Assembly: GCA_050115015.1 (NCBI GenBank)
Contig: JASFRI010000078.1
Coordinates: forward strand, 1-12,912
DNA: 12,912 bases
Direction: 5' to 3'
DNA from: JASFRI01 sp050115015
Lineage (GTDB): Bacteria; Acidobacteriota; Polarisedimenticolia; CBDVAL01
Positions 1-7,198 of this stretch are shown here, one piece after another (the stretch's first letter is position 1; the number at the start of each line of letters is the position of its first letter). The notes below the pieces were generated by a model, which saw only the letters and a program-made list of their open reading frames with translations, was not told the DNA's origin and did no database searches. Made by a program: the position numbers and the translations under genes.

Positions 1-1193
1 CGCCGCGCGAGCCCGGACCGGGAGAAGCGCTTGGCGCGGTAGCCGGGCACCATCTTCCGGATCGAGAGCAGGATGCGCCGAACCGCGTCGGAGTCGCGGC
101 GGGACACCCGGAGACGCTCCGCGACCGGGGCGAAGACGGCCGTCACCGCGCCCGGAAGGTCCAGACCGCCGGGGCCCGCCTCCCCCTGCCACGGCATGAG
201 GGGAAGGAACAGGGAGGCCAGGAGGACGGCCGCATCGATCTCGTCGCCGGCCGCGACCCTCCGATCGAACTCGGCGAGGATGCCGTGGTAGAGCTCGACC
301 CGCGACAGATCCCGGGCCAGCGCCTGGTCGATCTCCGGCAGCAGGACCTCCAGCACCCGGCTCTCCCCGAGCAGCGCGAACGCGCTGACCGCGGATCCGG
401 AGCGCAGGATGCGCAGCAGCTCCTCCAGGATGCGCGGCGCCGGGCAGCGCGGGATGTCGGCCCGGTGGGCGCGCATGGCCGCCAGGGTGGCCGGCTCGAT
501 CTTGAAGTCGAGGCGGGCGGCGAACTTGATCGCGCGCAGGATGCGCACCGGATCCTCCCGCAGCCGGATGTCCGGGTCGCCGATGGTGCGCAGCAGGCCG
601 CGGTGGAGGTCCGGTAGGCCGGAGGCATGATCGATCACCTCCCGGGCCTCGAGATCGTAGAACAGGGCGTTGACGGTGAAGTCCCGGCGGCGGGCGTCCT
701 CCTCCGGGGTCCCGAACACGTTGTCACGACGGATCAGCAGGTCGTCGCCGTCCTCGCCCTCCTCCTGGAGCGCCCGGAACGTCGAGACCTCGATGATCTT
801 CTCGCGCCCCTCCCCGCCGGGCGGCCGGAAGAACACGTGCGCCAGCTTGAAGCGGCGGCCGATGATCCGGCTGTTCCGGAACAGCGACTTGATCTCCCGC
901 GGCGTCGCGGAGGTCGAGATGTCGAAGTCCTTCGGCCGTCGCCCCAGGAGCAGGTCCCGGACGCACCCACCGACCAGGTAGGCGGTGTGCGAGTGGCGGA
1001 CCAGACGTCGCACGACCTTGATCGCATCGGGATCGATGTCCGCCAGGGAGATCGCCGGCAGCACCCGGTCCGCCTCCTCGGGTGCGGCCGGCGCCGGAAG
1101 TTCCGGCGGCGGCTCCGGCGCGCCGCCGGCCGCCGGCGCGGTCTTCCGCCGGGCGATGCGATCGGCGAAGAATTTCCTGAATCGACTCAGCAT
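1..1193 (-). CDS. pcnB: PcnB-type poly(A) polymerase / tRNA nucleotidyltransferase family protein (3' end outside window)
   Basis: Class II nucleotidyltransferase that adds nucleotides to RNA 3' ends; PcnB members polyadenylate RNA for decay, while relatives repair tRNA CCA ends. The minus frame stays open from 1193 to the window edge, giving 397 residues without a stop. Seen: a variable basic/proline-rich N-terminus (1-45), nucleotide-binding GGCVRD at 75-80, the metal-binding DFD at 89-91 within GRRPKDFDIST, FKLAHVFF at 115-122, RRDFTVNALFYD at 169-180, and LREDPVRILRAIKFAARLDF at 211-230. The wording GRRFKLAHV and RKDFD-type context match PcnB better than bacterial CCA enzymes, but function in a non-proteobacterium could be either. 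No good Shine-Dalgarno precedes the ATG; an in-frame GTG at 1205 is an alternative start. It lies 13 bp after the glycosyltransferase stop, so it is probably translated from the same mRNA. This frame is obvious by motif although shadow frames overlie it. Confidence 0.9.
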   Translation of the reverse strand, partial: MLSRFRKFFADRIARRKTAPAAGGAPEPPPELPAPAAPEEADRVLPAISLADIDPDAIKVVRRLVRHSHTAYLVGGCVRDLLLGRRPKDFDISTSATPREIKSLFRNSRIIGRRFKLAHVFFRPPGGEGREKIIEVSTFRALQEEGEDGDDLLIRRDNVFGTPEEDARRRDFTVNALFYDLEAREVIDHASGLPDLHRGLLRTIGDPDIRLREDPVRILRAIKFAARLDFKIEPATLAAMRAHRADIPRCPAPRILEELLRILRSGSAVSAFALLGESRVLEVLLPEIDQALARDLSRVELYHGILAEFDRRVAAGDEIDAAVLLASLFLPLMPWQGEAGPGGLDLPGAVTAVFAPVAERLRVSRRDSDAVRRILLSIRKMVPGYRAKRFSRSGLAR

Positions 1194-1206
1194 GGAGGAG
1201 TCCACG

Positions 1207-2679
1207 CTAACGGAAGGGCCCGTCCCCTTTCAACCCTTCGCGACGGCAGGCCCAGGCCATCTTGAGGGGAAGCCGATCCACGTCGAAGGAAATGACCCCC
1301 GACAGCGTATGGGCGGACCGCACGGCGGCCTCCTCTGCCGGACGGTAGAAGAGGAAGTAGCAGGGGTCCGTCGGTGGCGGCGACGGCATGAGGCGGGGCT
1401 CCATCTCCCGGGCCACCACGCCGCCGTGGAACAGCAGGACCGAGAGGAGGTTGTGATCGGCGGCCTCCCCCGTGACGGCGACCTGCCGCCCGGCCTTCCC
1501 CAGATCCCGGGCCACCGTCTCGAGCGTGCCGTTGCGGCGGGCGTGGAGCCGGATCGGCAAGAGGTTGACCACCAGCAGCAGCACGAGGCCGCCGACGGTG
1601 ACGCCCCGCAGGACCGCGCCGCGGCGTCGCTCCGGGACGAGCCGCGAGAGCGGCAGCGCCGTCGCCATGGCGAGGAGAGGATACGCCGGCTGCAGGTACC
1701 GGTAGTGCTTCGTCGCGGCGGCCATCAGGAGGCCACCGTAGACCAGCACGAACGCCGCCGGGTAGCCTCCCTCCCAGCGCCAGCCCCGCGCCGCCAGGCG
1801 CCTCGCGTACGCGACGATCCCCAGCCCCAGAAACGGCAGCCAGGGCCAGTAGTAGTGCAGCAGCGCGCGCGCATACGTCCCCGGCGGCGACGGACTCCGC
1901 GCCTCGAGCAGGTGGCCGGCACCCTCCCAGAGGAGAACCGTGTCCCGGAACAGCTCGCCGTGCCGGTAAAGCATGGACCCGTACCAGATCCCCGGCAGCA
2001 CGGCGGCCAGTGCCAGCCCGGCCCAGGCCGTCCCGCGGCGCCACCAGGGCGCCGCTTCCGGATCCCGGAAGACGATCAGGAACGCGAAGGGGGCCAGACC
2101 GATCAGGCCCGCCGGACCCTTGACGAGGATCGCCATCCCGGTGAAGGTCCCCGCCGCCAGGTACAGGCGGGGACGCCCGCGGGAGGCCGCGAGGGCGGCC
2201 AGGCTGCTCGCCAGGAACAGGCAGGTGAGACTCGAGTCGAGCCGCAGGCTGAAGGCGTTCTTGACGAAGCGGGGCGTCGTCGCGAGGACGATGCCGGCCC
2301 AGAGGCCGACCCATTCGCCGAACCACCGTCGCGCCAGACGGTAGGTGAGCAGCACCGCGATCACCGCCGCGGCCGCGGGCCAGACGGCGGCCGCCCCGGG
2401 GCTCGGGCCCAGGAGACGGAAGTTCAGCGCGGTGAGCCAGAGCAGGAGTGGCGGTTTGCGGAAGTACGGCTCCGGGCCCCAGTGGGGCGTCCACCACTCC
2501 CCCGTGTCCAGCATCTGGCGCGCGATGCTCGCATAGAGGGCGGGATCGTCGTAGAGATCGACCCGCCAGAACTGGGCGAAGAGGATCGTAGCGGACAGGA
2601 CGAGGAGCGCGAGGGTCGCACGACGAGCGTCGTTTCCGGCGAGCGCCGCCCCGACCTCCGGCGCCGCCTCCGATCTCAC
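1207..2679 (-). CDS. ArnT/PMT-like integral membrane glycosyltransferase (GT39/GT83 family)
   Basis: 490-residue polytopic membrane protein of the lipid-linked-sugar glycosyltransferase superfamily (ArnT, PMT, PglL-like relatives). These use a polyprenyl-phosphate sugar and act on the periplasmic face, modifying lipid A, protein or another envelope acceptor. Seen: a first membrane segment at about 22-38, then the first extracytoplasmic loop with D41, the acidic pair D44-D45, YASIARQML (49-57), GEWW..P (60-65) and YFRKPPLLLWL (72-82), the family hallmark. About ten further hydrophobic segments follow, and a soluble C-terminal tail is present. ArnT-like proteins usually carry D-E at the catalytic pair; here it is D-D. 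The start is GTG at 2679, whose last two bases overlap the TGA of the lipoprotein gene (GTGA), a classic coupling junction; upstream residues in this frame are a shadow of that gene. The acceptor cannot be deduced. Confidence 0.88.
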   Translation of the reverse strand: MRSEAAPEVGAALAGNDARRATLALLVLSATILFAQFWRVDLYDDPALYASIARQMLDTGEWWTPHWGPEPYFRKPPLLLWLTALNFRLLGPSPGAAAVWPAAAAVIAVLLTYRLARRWFGEWVGLWAGIVLATTPRFVKNAFSLRLDSSLTCLFLASSLAALAASRGRPRLYLAAGTFTGMAILVKGPAGLIGLAPFAFLIVFRDPEAAPWWRRGTAWAGLALAAVLPGIWYGSMLYRHGELFRDTVLLWEGAGHLLEARSPSPPGTYARALLHYYWPWLPFLGLGIVAYARRLAARGWRWEGGYPAAFVLVYGGLLMAAATKHYRYLQPAYPLLAMATALPLSRLVPERRRGAVLRGVTVGGLVLLLVVNLLPIRLHARRNGTLETVARDLGKAGRQVAVTGEAADHNLLSVLLFHGGVVAREMEPRLMPSPPPTDPCYFLFYRPAEEAAVRSAHTLSGVISFDVDRLPLKMAWACRREGLKGDGPFR

Positions 2680-3251
2680 TCCGGGTCCGGCGGGCCCGGA
2701 TCGAAGTCCACCTCGAGTTCCCCGACCGCCCCCACCCGGCCGCCGTCCACGAACTCGAACCGCAGGCGGTGGGAGCCGGCCGCCAGGCCGTGCATCGAGA
2801 ACAGCAGGCCTCCGGGGTGCACCCGGCGGTTCTTCCGGGAGTCGATGAACTCCATGTGGTCCCAGACCTTCTCGCCGGAGGGATCCGTCCGCTGGATGCG
2901 GACCTCCAGCCTCGGGCTCACGGCGGGCTCGTCGAGCACCGCCAGGTAGTACACGAAGAAATGGCTCCCGTAGACGAAGTCCGCCGGGGAGACGTGCAGC
3001 GATTCCACCGGCTCCGTCCGCACCCTCCAGTCCTCGAGGGTGCCGGCGAAGTCCTCGATCTCCTCGAGGTCGCGCACTTGCTCCTCGCGGATGGCCGCCA
3101 CCTGGCTGCTTTCCAGCTTCGCGCCATGGGTCCACGGGTAGAAGAGCACCCCGCCGGCGAGCTGGTCCACCGCCCGCCGCGATCCGCACCCGGGCGCCAG
3201 GAGCAGCAGCGCGAGGCCCGCGGCGGCACCCGGTCGGGCCAGGCCCCTCAT
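2676..3251 (-). CDS. Putative lipoprotein of unknown function
   Basis: 191-residue protein. The N-terminus MRGLARPGAAAGLALLLLAPGC has a positive start, a hydrophobic core and Cys22 preceded by L-A-P-G, an acceptable but not perfect lipobox, so it is probably a lipid-anchored envelope protein. The mature part contains HVSPADFVYGSHFFVYYLAVLD at about 100-120, then RIQRTDPSGEKVWDHMEF and a C-terminal stretch of alternating hydrophobic strands (SHRLRFEFVDGG..GELEVDFD), suggesting a beta-sandwich. I do not recognise the family. The ATG overlaps the stop of the DUF2225 gene (ATGA) and its own TGA overlaps the GTG of the glycosyltransferase, so the three are almost certainly co-translated. A structural or presenting role for the glycosyltransferase or its neighbour is possible but is inference from position only. 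Confidence 0.85.
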   Translation of the reverse strand: MRGLARPGAAAGLALLLLAPGCGSRRAVDQLAGGVLFYPWTHGAKLESSQVAAIREEQVRDLEEIEDFAGTLEDWRVRTEPVESLHVSPADFVYGSHFFVYYLAVLDEPAVSPRLEVRIQRTDPSGEKVWDHMEFIDSRKNRRVHPGGLLFSMHGLAAGSHRLRFEFVDGGRVGAVGELEVDFDPGPPDPE

Positions 3252-4276
3252 CCGGCGGATCCCTTCCCGGACCCCGCCTTCGGCAGGCGCGCCCGCTGCC
3301 GGTCGATGAGCTCCCGCAGCGACGGGGCGACATCGTCCATCGCCGCGGCGGCGTCGTAGAACCGCCGCGCCTCCGCCGGCCGCCCCAGGCGACGCGAGAG
3401 CTCGCCGCGAAGGTAGGTGACCTCCGCCTGCTCCTCGTCGCCGATGAGCCCCTTCGCCTCGGCCTCCGAGAGATAGTCCAGCGTCTTCTCCTGGAACTCG
3501 CCCTCCTTGGCGCACAGGAAGGCCTTGTGCGCGGCGGCACGACGGTAGTTCTCCGGGAGCTTGCCCTCGTCCACGAGGGCATCGAAGAGGGTGCGGGCCC
3601 TCACGTGGTCGCCGGACTGCCGCAGGGCGTCGGCGCGCAGGTAGCGGTAGATGTTCCGCTGCGCCTCCGGGACGTCTCCGGACTCCAGCGCGGCCCGGAG
3701 CTTCTTCTCCAGCTCCAGGTTCAGGAGCTCCACGTTGCGGATCCGGGAGGCGCCGGGCACCTCCTCCAGGACCTCCTGCCGGAACGACTCGAGCTCTCCG
3801 GGCTCCGGCACCTCGAACACGCGACAGGCCCAGGAGCCCCGCAGCGTCAGGTCCGCGAGGAATCGCGCATCCCGGCCGTCCCTGCGGTAGTACGTCTCGG
3901 CATTGTGGTACTTCGCCGCGACGAAGATCTGCGCCTGCTGGATGGTCTCCGGGTCGACCGGATAGGAGCGCAGCTCCATGTCCCGGAAGGACGGGTCCAG
4001 GACCTTCCCACCGTGAAAATCGGCCTGATAGGCCGAGAAGAAGCAGTAGGGGCAAGTCCAGACGGCGAGCACGTAGGGGCTCTCGCCCACCACCCGCTTG
4101 CAGAAATCCGAGTCCAGGATGTCCGACGCCTCGTCCTTCACCAGCGCCTGGGCCTGGAACTGGTGCCCGAAGAGCGGGCAGGTCACGTCGAAGTCGGCGA
4201 TCTTCTCCCCGCCCCGGGTCGCGAGCGGGATCAGCAGGAGAAGGGCCGGGAGAAGGGCAGGACGGTGACGGCGCAT
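3248..4276 (-). CDS. Exported DUF2225 family protein with C-terminal TPR-like repeats
   Basis: 342 residues from the ATG at 4276. That start is chosen because it opens directly into a signal peptide (MRRHRPALLPALLLLIPLAT, cleavage near 20-23); the frame runs further upstream but into promoter DNA. Family features: VTCPLFGHQF (31-40), SDFCKRV (56-62) and WTCPYCFFSAYQADF (73-87), which match the Cys-rich N-terminal half of DUF2225 proteins (function unknown, thought to bind zinc). The first CPxC is degenerate here: the second Cys is Phe36. C59 and C75/C78 are kept. From about 195 to 330 the sequence is helical with TPR-like spacing (QRNIYRYLRADALRQSGDHVRARTLFDALV; AEVTYLRGELSRRLGRPAEARRFYDAAA). 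It heads the minus-strand operon and overlaps the next gene by 4 bp. Cytoplasmic members are typical in Firmicutes, so export is a notable variation. A periplasmic scaffold role is inference. Confidence 0.85.
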   Translation of the reverse strand: MRRHRPALLPALLLLIPLATRGGEKIADFDVTCPLFGHQFQAQALVKDEASDILDSDFCKRVVGESPYVLAVWTCPYCFFSAYQADFHGGKVLDPSFRDMELRSYPVDPETIQQAQIFVAAKYHNAETYYRRDGRDARFLADLTLRGSWACRVFEVPEPGELESFRQEVLEEVPGASRIRNVELLNLELEKKLRAALESGDVPEAQRNIYRYLRADALRQSGDHVRARTLFDALVDEGKLPENYRRAAAHKAFLCAKEGEFQEKTLDYLSEAEAKGLIGDEEQAEVTYLRGELSRRLGRPAEARRFYDAAAAMDDVAPSLRELIDRQRARLPKAGSGKGSAG

Positions 4277-4497
4277 GACGAGCCCCGTGGCGCCGGCTCG
4301 AGGGAGGAGCGGCGGAAAATCGGTACCTCGCGGACTCCCGCCGGATGCGGGAGCCGGAAACCGAGCCTTCTGGATTCTACCGGAGCCGGTGGGGCCATTC
4401 CCACCGACCGGGCCCTCGCCCTGCGGGGTCGGGTCTGCCAGAATACGATGGCGCTTCGGCGACCGTCGACGCCGGGCCACGGAATCCCCGATCTCTC
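4277..4497. promoter_or_regulatory. Divergent intergenic region between the DUF2225 operon and the PP2C phosphatase
   Basis: 221 bp separating divergent genes. The best minus-strand -10 candidate is TAGAAT (4379 to 4374), 5 of 6 to consensus, with a weak TGGGAA 18 bp further upstream (4403 to 4398). It would give a 5' leader of about 90 nt for the DUF2225 gene. For the plus strand I see only a poor TACGAT at 4444-4449 and no convincing -35. Neither gene has a strong Shine-Dalgarno. Frames of 60 or more codons cross this region on both strands but have no recognisable protein character. The region is a good place for the start signals, but the exact promoters are unproven. Confidence 0.35.
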
Positions 4498-6606
4498 ATG
4501 CGCCTCCGGACGAAGCTCATCGTCGCGTTCCTGCTGCTCGCGGTGGTCCCCCTGACGGGGGCCACCCTCTACTCGTACCACGCCTCCCGGCGCGCCCTCC
4601 AGGAGGCCGTCCAGGCCGAGTCCGGCGCCCTGGCCCGCGAGATGGAGGAACGGGTGGAGACCGTGACCCGGGATCTGGGGCGCCGGATCGATCGTCTCAG
4701 CGGTCTTCCCCTCTGGGCCGTGTCCGGCGCGGCGCCGTTGCCGCCGGAGGAGATGGAGGCGCGGTTCCGGGCCGAGATGGGGGACGCGGCGCGCTTCCTG
4801 CAGCGCCTGGAGTTCCGCCCGGACACGCCGGAGGCTCCCGAGCCCCCGGCGCCGGGGATGGTGATCGTCGACCTGCCCGGCTCGAAGGACGGTGATCCGG
4901 AGGGCGCGGTCCAGCTCCAGTTCAACGTCGATCTACAGGAGACGCCCCGGCCGCCCGAGCTCCCGGACGGGACGGACCTGCCCTTCCAGTTCGAGACCGA
5001 CGAGAAGGGGGGCCTGATCCTCCAGATCGAGCCGGATGCCGCGGAGGCCCGGCCGGAGGGGACTCCCGATGCCCCGGCAACGGCCACCATGACGGAGGAC
5101 CAGGCGGGGAAGGACTTCCTGCACGGCCTGGAGACGCTGTCCCGGGAGCTGGAGGCACGCCACCAGGCGCGGCAGGCCGGGATCGAGGTGCCCGCCGCGG
5201 ACGAGGCCGAGATGCGCGGCCGTCTCACGGGGCAGCTCGGCATGACGCCGCCCGAGCGCTTCGGCCTGGTGCGGGCCCAGGTCAACTCCCGCGAGGTCCT
5301 CCGGCAGGTGATGTCCCGGACGCGCCGGGATCGCGGCGAGATCCCTTTCGCCGTGGACGGAGCGGGCAACCTCTACACGCCGGATCCGGCCGATCGCTCC
5401 CGTCTGGAGGCGCTGGATCTGGAGCGCCGTGTGCGCGAGGGGGACGTTCCCGCCGACGGGGCGCTGATCGGGGACTGGGTCACCGTCCTCAGGATGGACC
5501 CGAGCACGGATCTGTACTTCGGCATCGCCCGGCCGGTGGCGAACTCGCTGCAGCAGCTCCAGGCGACCGCGGCGCGCAACCTGGGGCTCGGCCTGGGGTT
5601 CGTGGGCCTGGCGCTGCTGGGGATCCTGCCGCTCTCCGGCCGGATGACCCGGAACCTGGCCGGCCTCACCGAGGGCGCACGCACCCTGGCGCGGGGCGAC
5701 CTCTCGGCACGGGTCCCGGTGCGCTCCCGGGACGAGATCGGCATACTCTCGGCGGCGTTCAACCGGATGGCGGAGGATCTCGGCGAGAGCCAGAAGCGGC
5801 TGGTGGAGCAGGAGCGGATGCGCCGGGAGCTGGAGATCGGCCGCCAGATCCAGCAGGAGCTGCTGCCCCGGGACGCCCTGCGGCTGCCCCTGCTCGAGAT
5901 CCAGGCGATCTCGATCCCGGCCCGGGAGGTCAGCGGGGACTTCCACAACTACTACTCCCTGTCGGAGCGCTCCGTGACGGTCATCGTGGGGGACGTGTCG
6001 GGGAAAGGGGTGCCCGCGGCCCTGCTGATGGCGAACGTGCAGGCGAGCCTCCGGGCGCTGCTCGTGGAGGGGGGCGGGCTGGGCCCGCTGGTGGACCGGC
6101 TGGACCGCGAGGTGGACGCCAACACACCCACCGAGATCTACGCCACCCTGTTCGTCAGCATCCTGGAGGTCACGGAGGCGCGGCTGCGCTACGTGAACGC
6201 CGGTCACAATCCTCCCCTCGTGCTGCATCCCGACGGTCGGATCCAGCGCCTGGATCCCGGCGGCCGTCCCGTGGGGCTGCTGCCGGGAAGCCCGCATCCC
6301 GAGCGGGAGGTGCGGCTCCTCCCGGGCAGCCTGCTGTTCCTCTACAGCGACGGGCTGGTCGAGTCGGAGAACCCGTCAGGGGAGCCGTTCGGAACGGAGC
6401 GGGTGGAGGCGATCCTGCGGCACGACGGCCACGCCGCCCTGCCCGATCTGCTCGCGCGGCTCGAGGAGGCGGTGCGGCTCCACCGTGCCGGCGCGGAGCC
6501 GGCGGACGACGCCACGCTCCTGGCGCTTCGCTATCTCGGAGCGGACGCTCCCGCGGCCCCGACCGGCGCCGGAGGCGTCAGAACCGGTAGCGAAGTCCCA
6601 CGCTGA
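4498..6606 (+). CDS. Membrane-anchored HAMP-PP2C (RsbU/SpoIIE-type) serine phosphatase
   Basis: 702 residues. Such enzymes dephosphorylate anti-sigma antagonists (RsbV/SpoIIAA type) to release sigma factors, or control other partner switches. The ATG at 4498 is chosen because it opens into transmembrane segment 1 (about 7-27, KLIVAFLLLAVVPLTGA); the open frame extends upstream to 4345 but that part lacks protein character. Layout: TM1; a long extracytoplasmic region (about 30-360), acidic and proline-rich in its middle (about 100-200), with no PAS or Cache motif I can name; TM2 at about 361-381; HAMP with GDLSARVPV and SRDEIGIL around 400-416; coiled coil; and a SpoIIE domain from about 445 to 690. 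Catalytic Asp positions are kept: D481 (SGDF), D499 (GDVSGKG), D618 (YSDG) and D670-D671 (DDAT). The usual GGDxYD motif reads SGDFHN, with Asn484 at the second Asp. No RsbV, RsbW or sigma gene is nearby. The 3' end overlaps the convergent barrel gene by 29 bp. Confidence 0.92.
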   Translation: MRLRTKLIVAFLLLAVVPLTGATLYSYHASRRALQEAVQAESGALAREMEERVETVTRDLGRRIDRLSGLPLWAVSGAAPLPPEEMEARFRAEMGDAARFLQRLEFRPDTPEAPEPPAPGMVIVDLPGSKDGDPEGAVQLQFNVDLQETPRPPELPDGTDLPFQFETDEKGGLILQIEPDAAEARPEGTPDAPATATMTEDQAGKDFLHGLETLSRELEARHQARQAGIEVPAADEAEMRGRLTGQLGMTPPERFGLVRAQVNSREVLRQVMSRTRRDRGEIPFAVDGAGNLYTPDPADRSRLEALDLERRVREGDVPADGALIGDWVTVLRMDPSTDLYFGIARPVANSLQQLQATAARNLGLGLGFVGLALLGILPLSGRMTRNLAGLTEGARTLARGDLSARVPVRSRDEIGILSAAFNRMAEDLGESQKRLVEQERMRRELEIGRQIQQELLPRDALRLPLLEIQAISIPAREVSGDFHNYYSLSERSVTVIVGDVSGKGVPAALLMANVQASLRALLVEGGGLGPLVDRLDREVDANTPTEIYATLFVSILEVTEARLRYVNAGHNPPLVLHPDGRIQRLDPGGRPVGLLPGSPHPEREVRLLPGSLLFLYSDGLVESENPSGEPFGTERVEAILRHDGHAALPDLLARLEEAVRLHRAGAEPADDATLLALRYLGADAPAAPTGAGGVRTGSEVPR

Positions 6607-7138
6607 CCAGGAACAGGCTGTCGAAATCGCTCGCGTTCGTCCCGTGCAGCGAGCCCTCGATCTTGACGTCGAGCCGGTCCGCCACCGGGATGTTCACGCC
6701 GCCGGCGACGTTGACCCCGAACTTCAGGTAGTTGCTCCCCCCCTGCCAGTGGTAGCGGTAGGCGCCGATCCCCGCCGCGACGAAGGGGTTCACCCGACGG
6801 CCGGGCCACTGATAGACCACGTCGCCGTTGAGCACCCGCAGGTCCACGTCCCGGTCCCTTCCGCCGTCGTCCTCCACCTTCCCCGACGTGGCCAGCAGCA
6901 TGCCGCGCCAGGACAGATTCGGGTGCTGCCGGAACTCGAAGAAGCCGTCGATGAGGAACCCACCGTCCGCGTCGTCGATGGCGAAGGCCCACCCCAGATC
7001 CCCGCCTGCCGCCCAGCGGCCGTCCCGGGCGGGCGCCGGAGCGGATCCGGCGGTCGCCGCCGCATCGTCCTGCGCCGAGGCACCGGAAACCGCCAGCAGC
7101 AGCGCCAGCAACCTCAGAGCCGTCCGTCCGTGTGTCAT
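6578..7138 (-). CDS. Small outer-membrane beta-barrel protein
   Basis: 186 residues. Signal peptide MTHGRTALRLLALLLAVSGASA with an A-S-A cleavage site before Q23, a short Ala/Pro-rich linker, then repeated amphipathic strands with alternating hydrophobic residues and Gly/aromatic turns: WAAGGDLGWAFAI, FLIDGFFEFRQHP, FVAAGIGAYRYHW, LKFGVNVAGGVNIP, LFLVSVGLRYRF. It ends in aromatic-rich RYRF with a terminal Phe, the usual outer-membrane insertion signal. The size fits an eight-stranded barrel of the OmpA/OMP_b-brl type. A good Shine-Dalgarno (GGGGGAGA) lies about 8 nt before the ATG. It follows the metal transporter gene on the same strand after 60 bp containing a GC hairpin, so it may be co-transcribed with it. 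A role as a metal pore is conjecture; it could equally be an unrelated surface protein. Its 3' end overlaps the tail of the phosphatase gene. Confidence 0.83.
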   Translation of the reverse strand: MTHGRTALRLLALLLAVSGASAQDDAAATAGSAPAPARDGRWAAGGDLGWAFAIDDADGGFLIDGFFEFRQHPNLSWRGMLLATSGKVEDDGGRDRDVDLRVLNGDVVYQWPGRRVNPFVAAGIGAYRYHWQGGSNYLKFGVNVAGGVNIPVADRLDVKIEGSLHGTNASDFDSLFLVSVGLRYRF

Positions 7139-7175
7139 GTCGCGTTCTCCCCCGGCGCCGGGACGCCGGGAATGG

Positions 7176-7195
7176 GGCGCCGACGGGGCGGCGCC
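7176..7195 (-). other. GC hairpin between the transporter and barrel genes
   Basis: In the minus-strand RNA, GGCGCCG and CGGCGCC form a 7-bp stem with a 6-nt loop (CCCCGU), starting 4 bp after the transporter stop codon. No U-tract follows, so it is not a classical intrinsic terminator. It could stabilise the upstream message or lower expression of the barrel gene. GC-rich DNA makes such stems common. Confidence 0.3.
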
Positions 7196-7198
7196 GTT

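Noticed and set aside
985..2949. 654-codon open frame on the plus strand
   Set aside because: Antisense to the pcnB, glycosyltransferase and lipoprotein genes; Arg/Gly/Pro/Gln-rich with no domain. A shadow of GC-rich codon use.
4933..6297. 454-codon open frame on the minus strand
   Set aside because: Antisense to the HAMP-PP2C phosphatase, whose catalytic motifs are clear; the antisense product is low-complexity.
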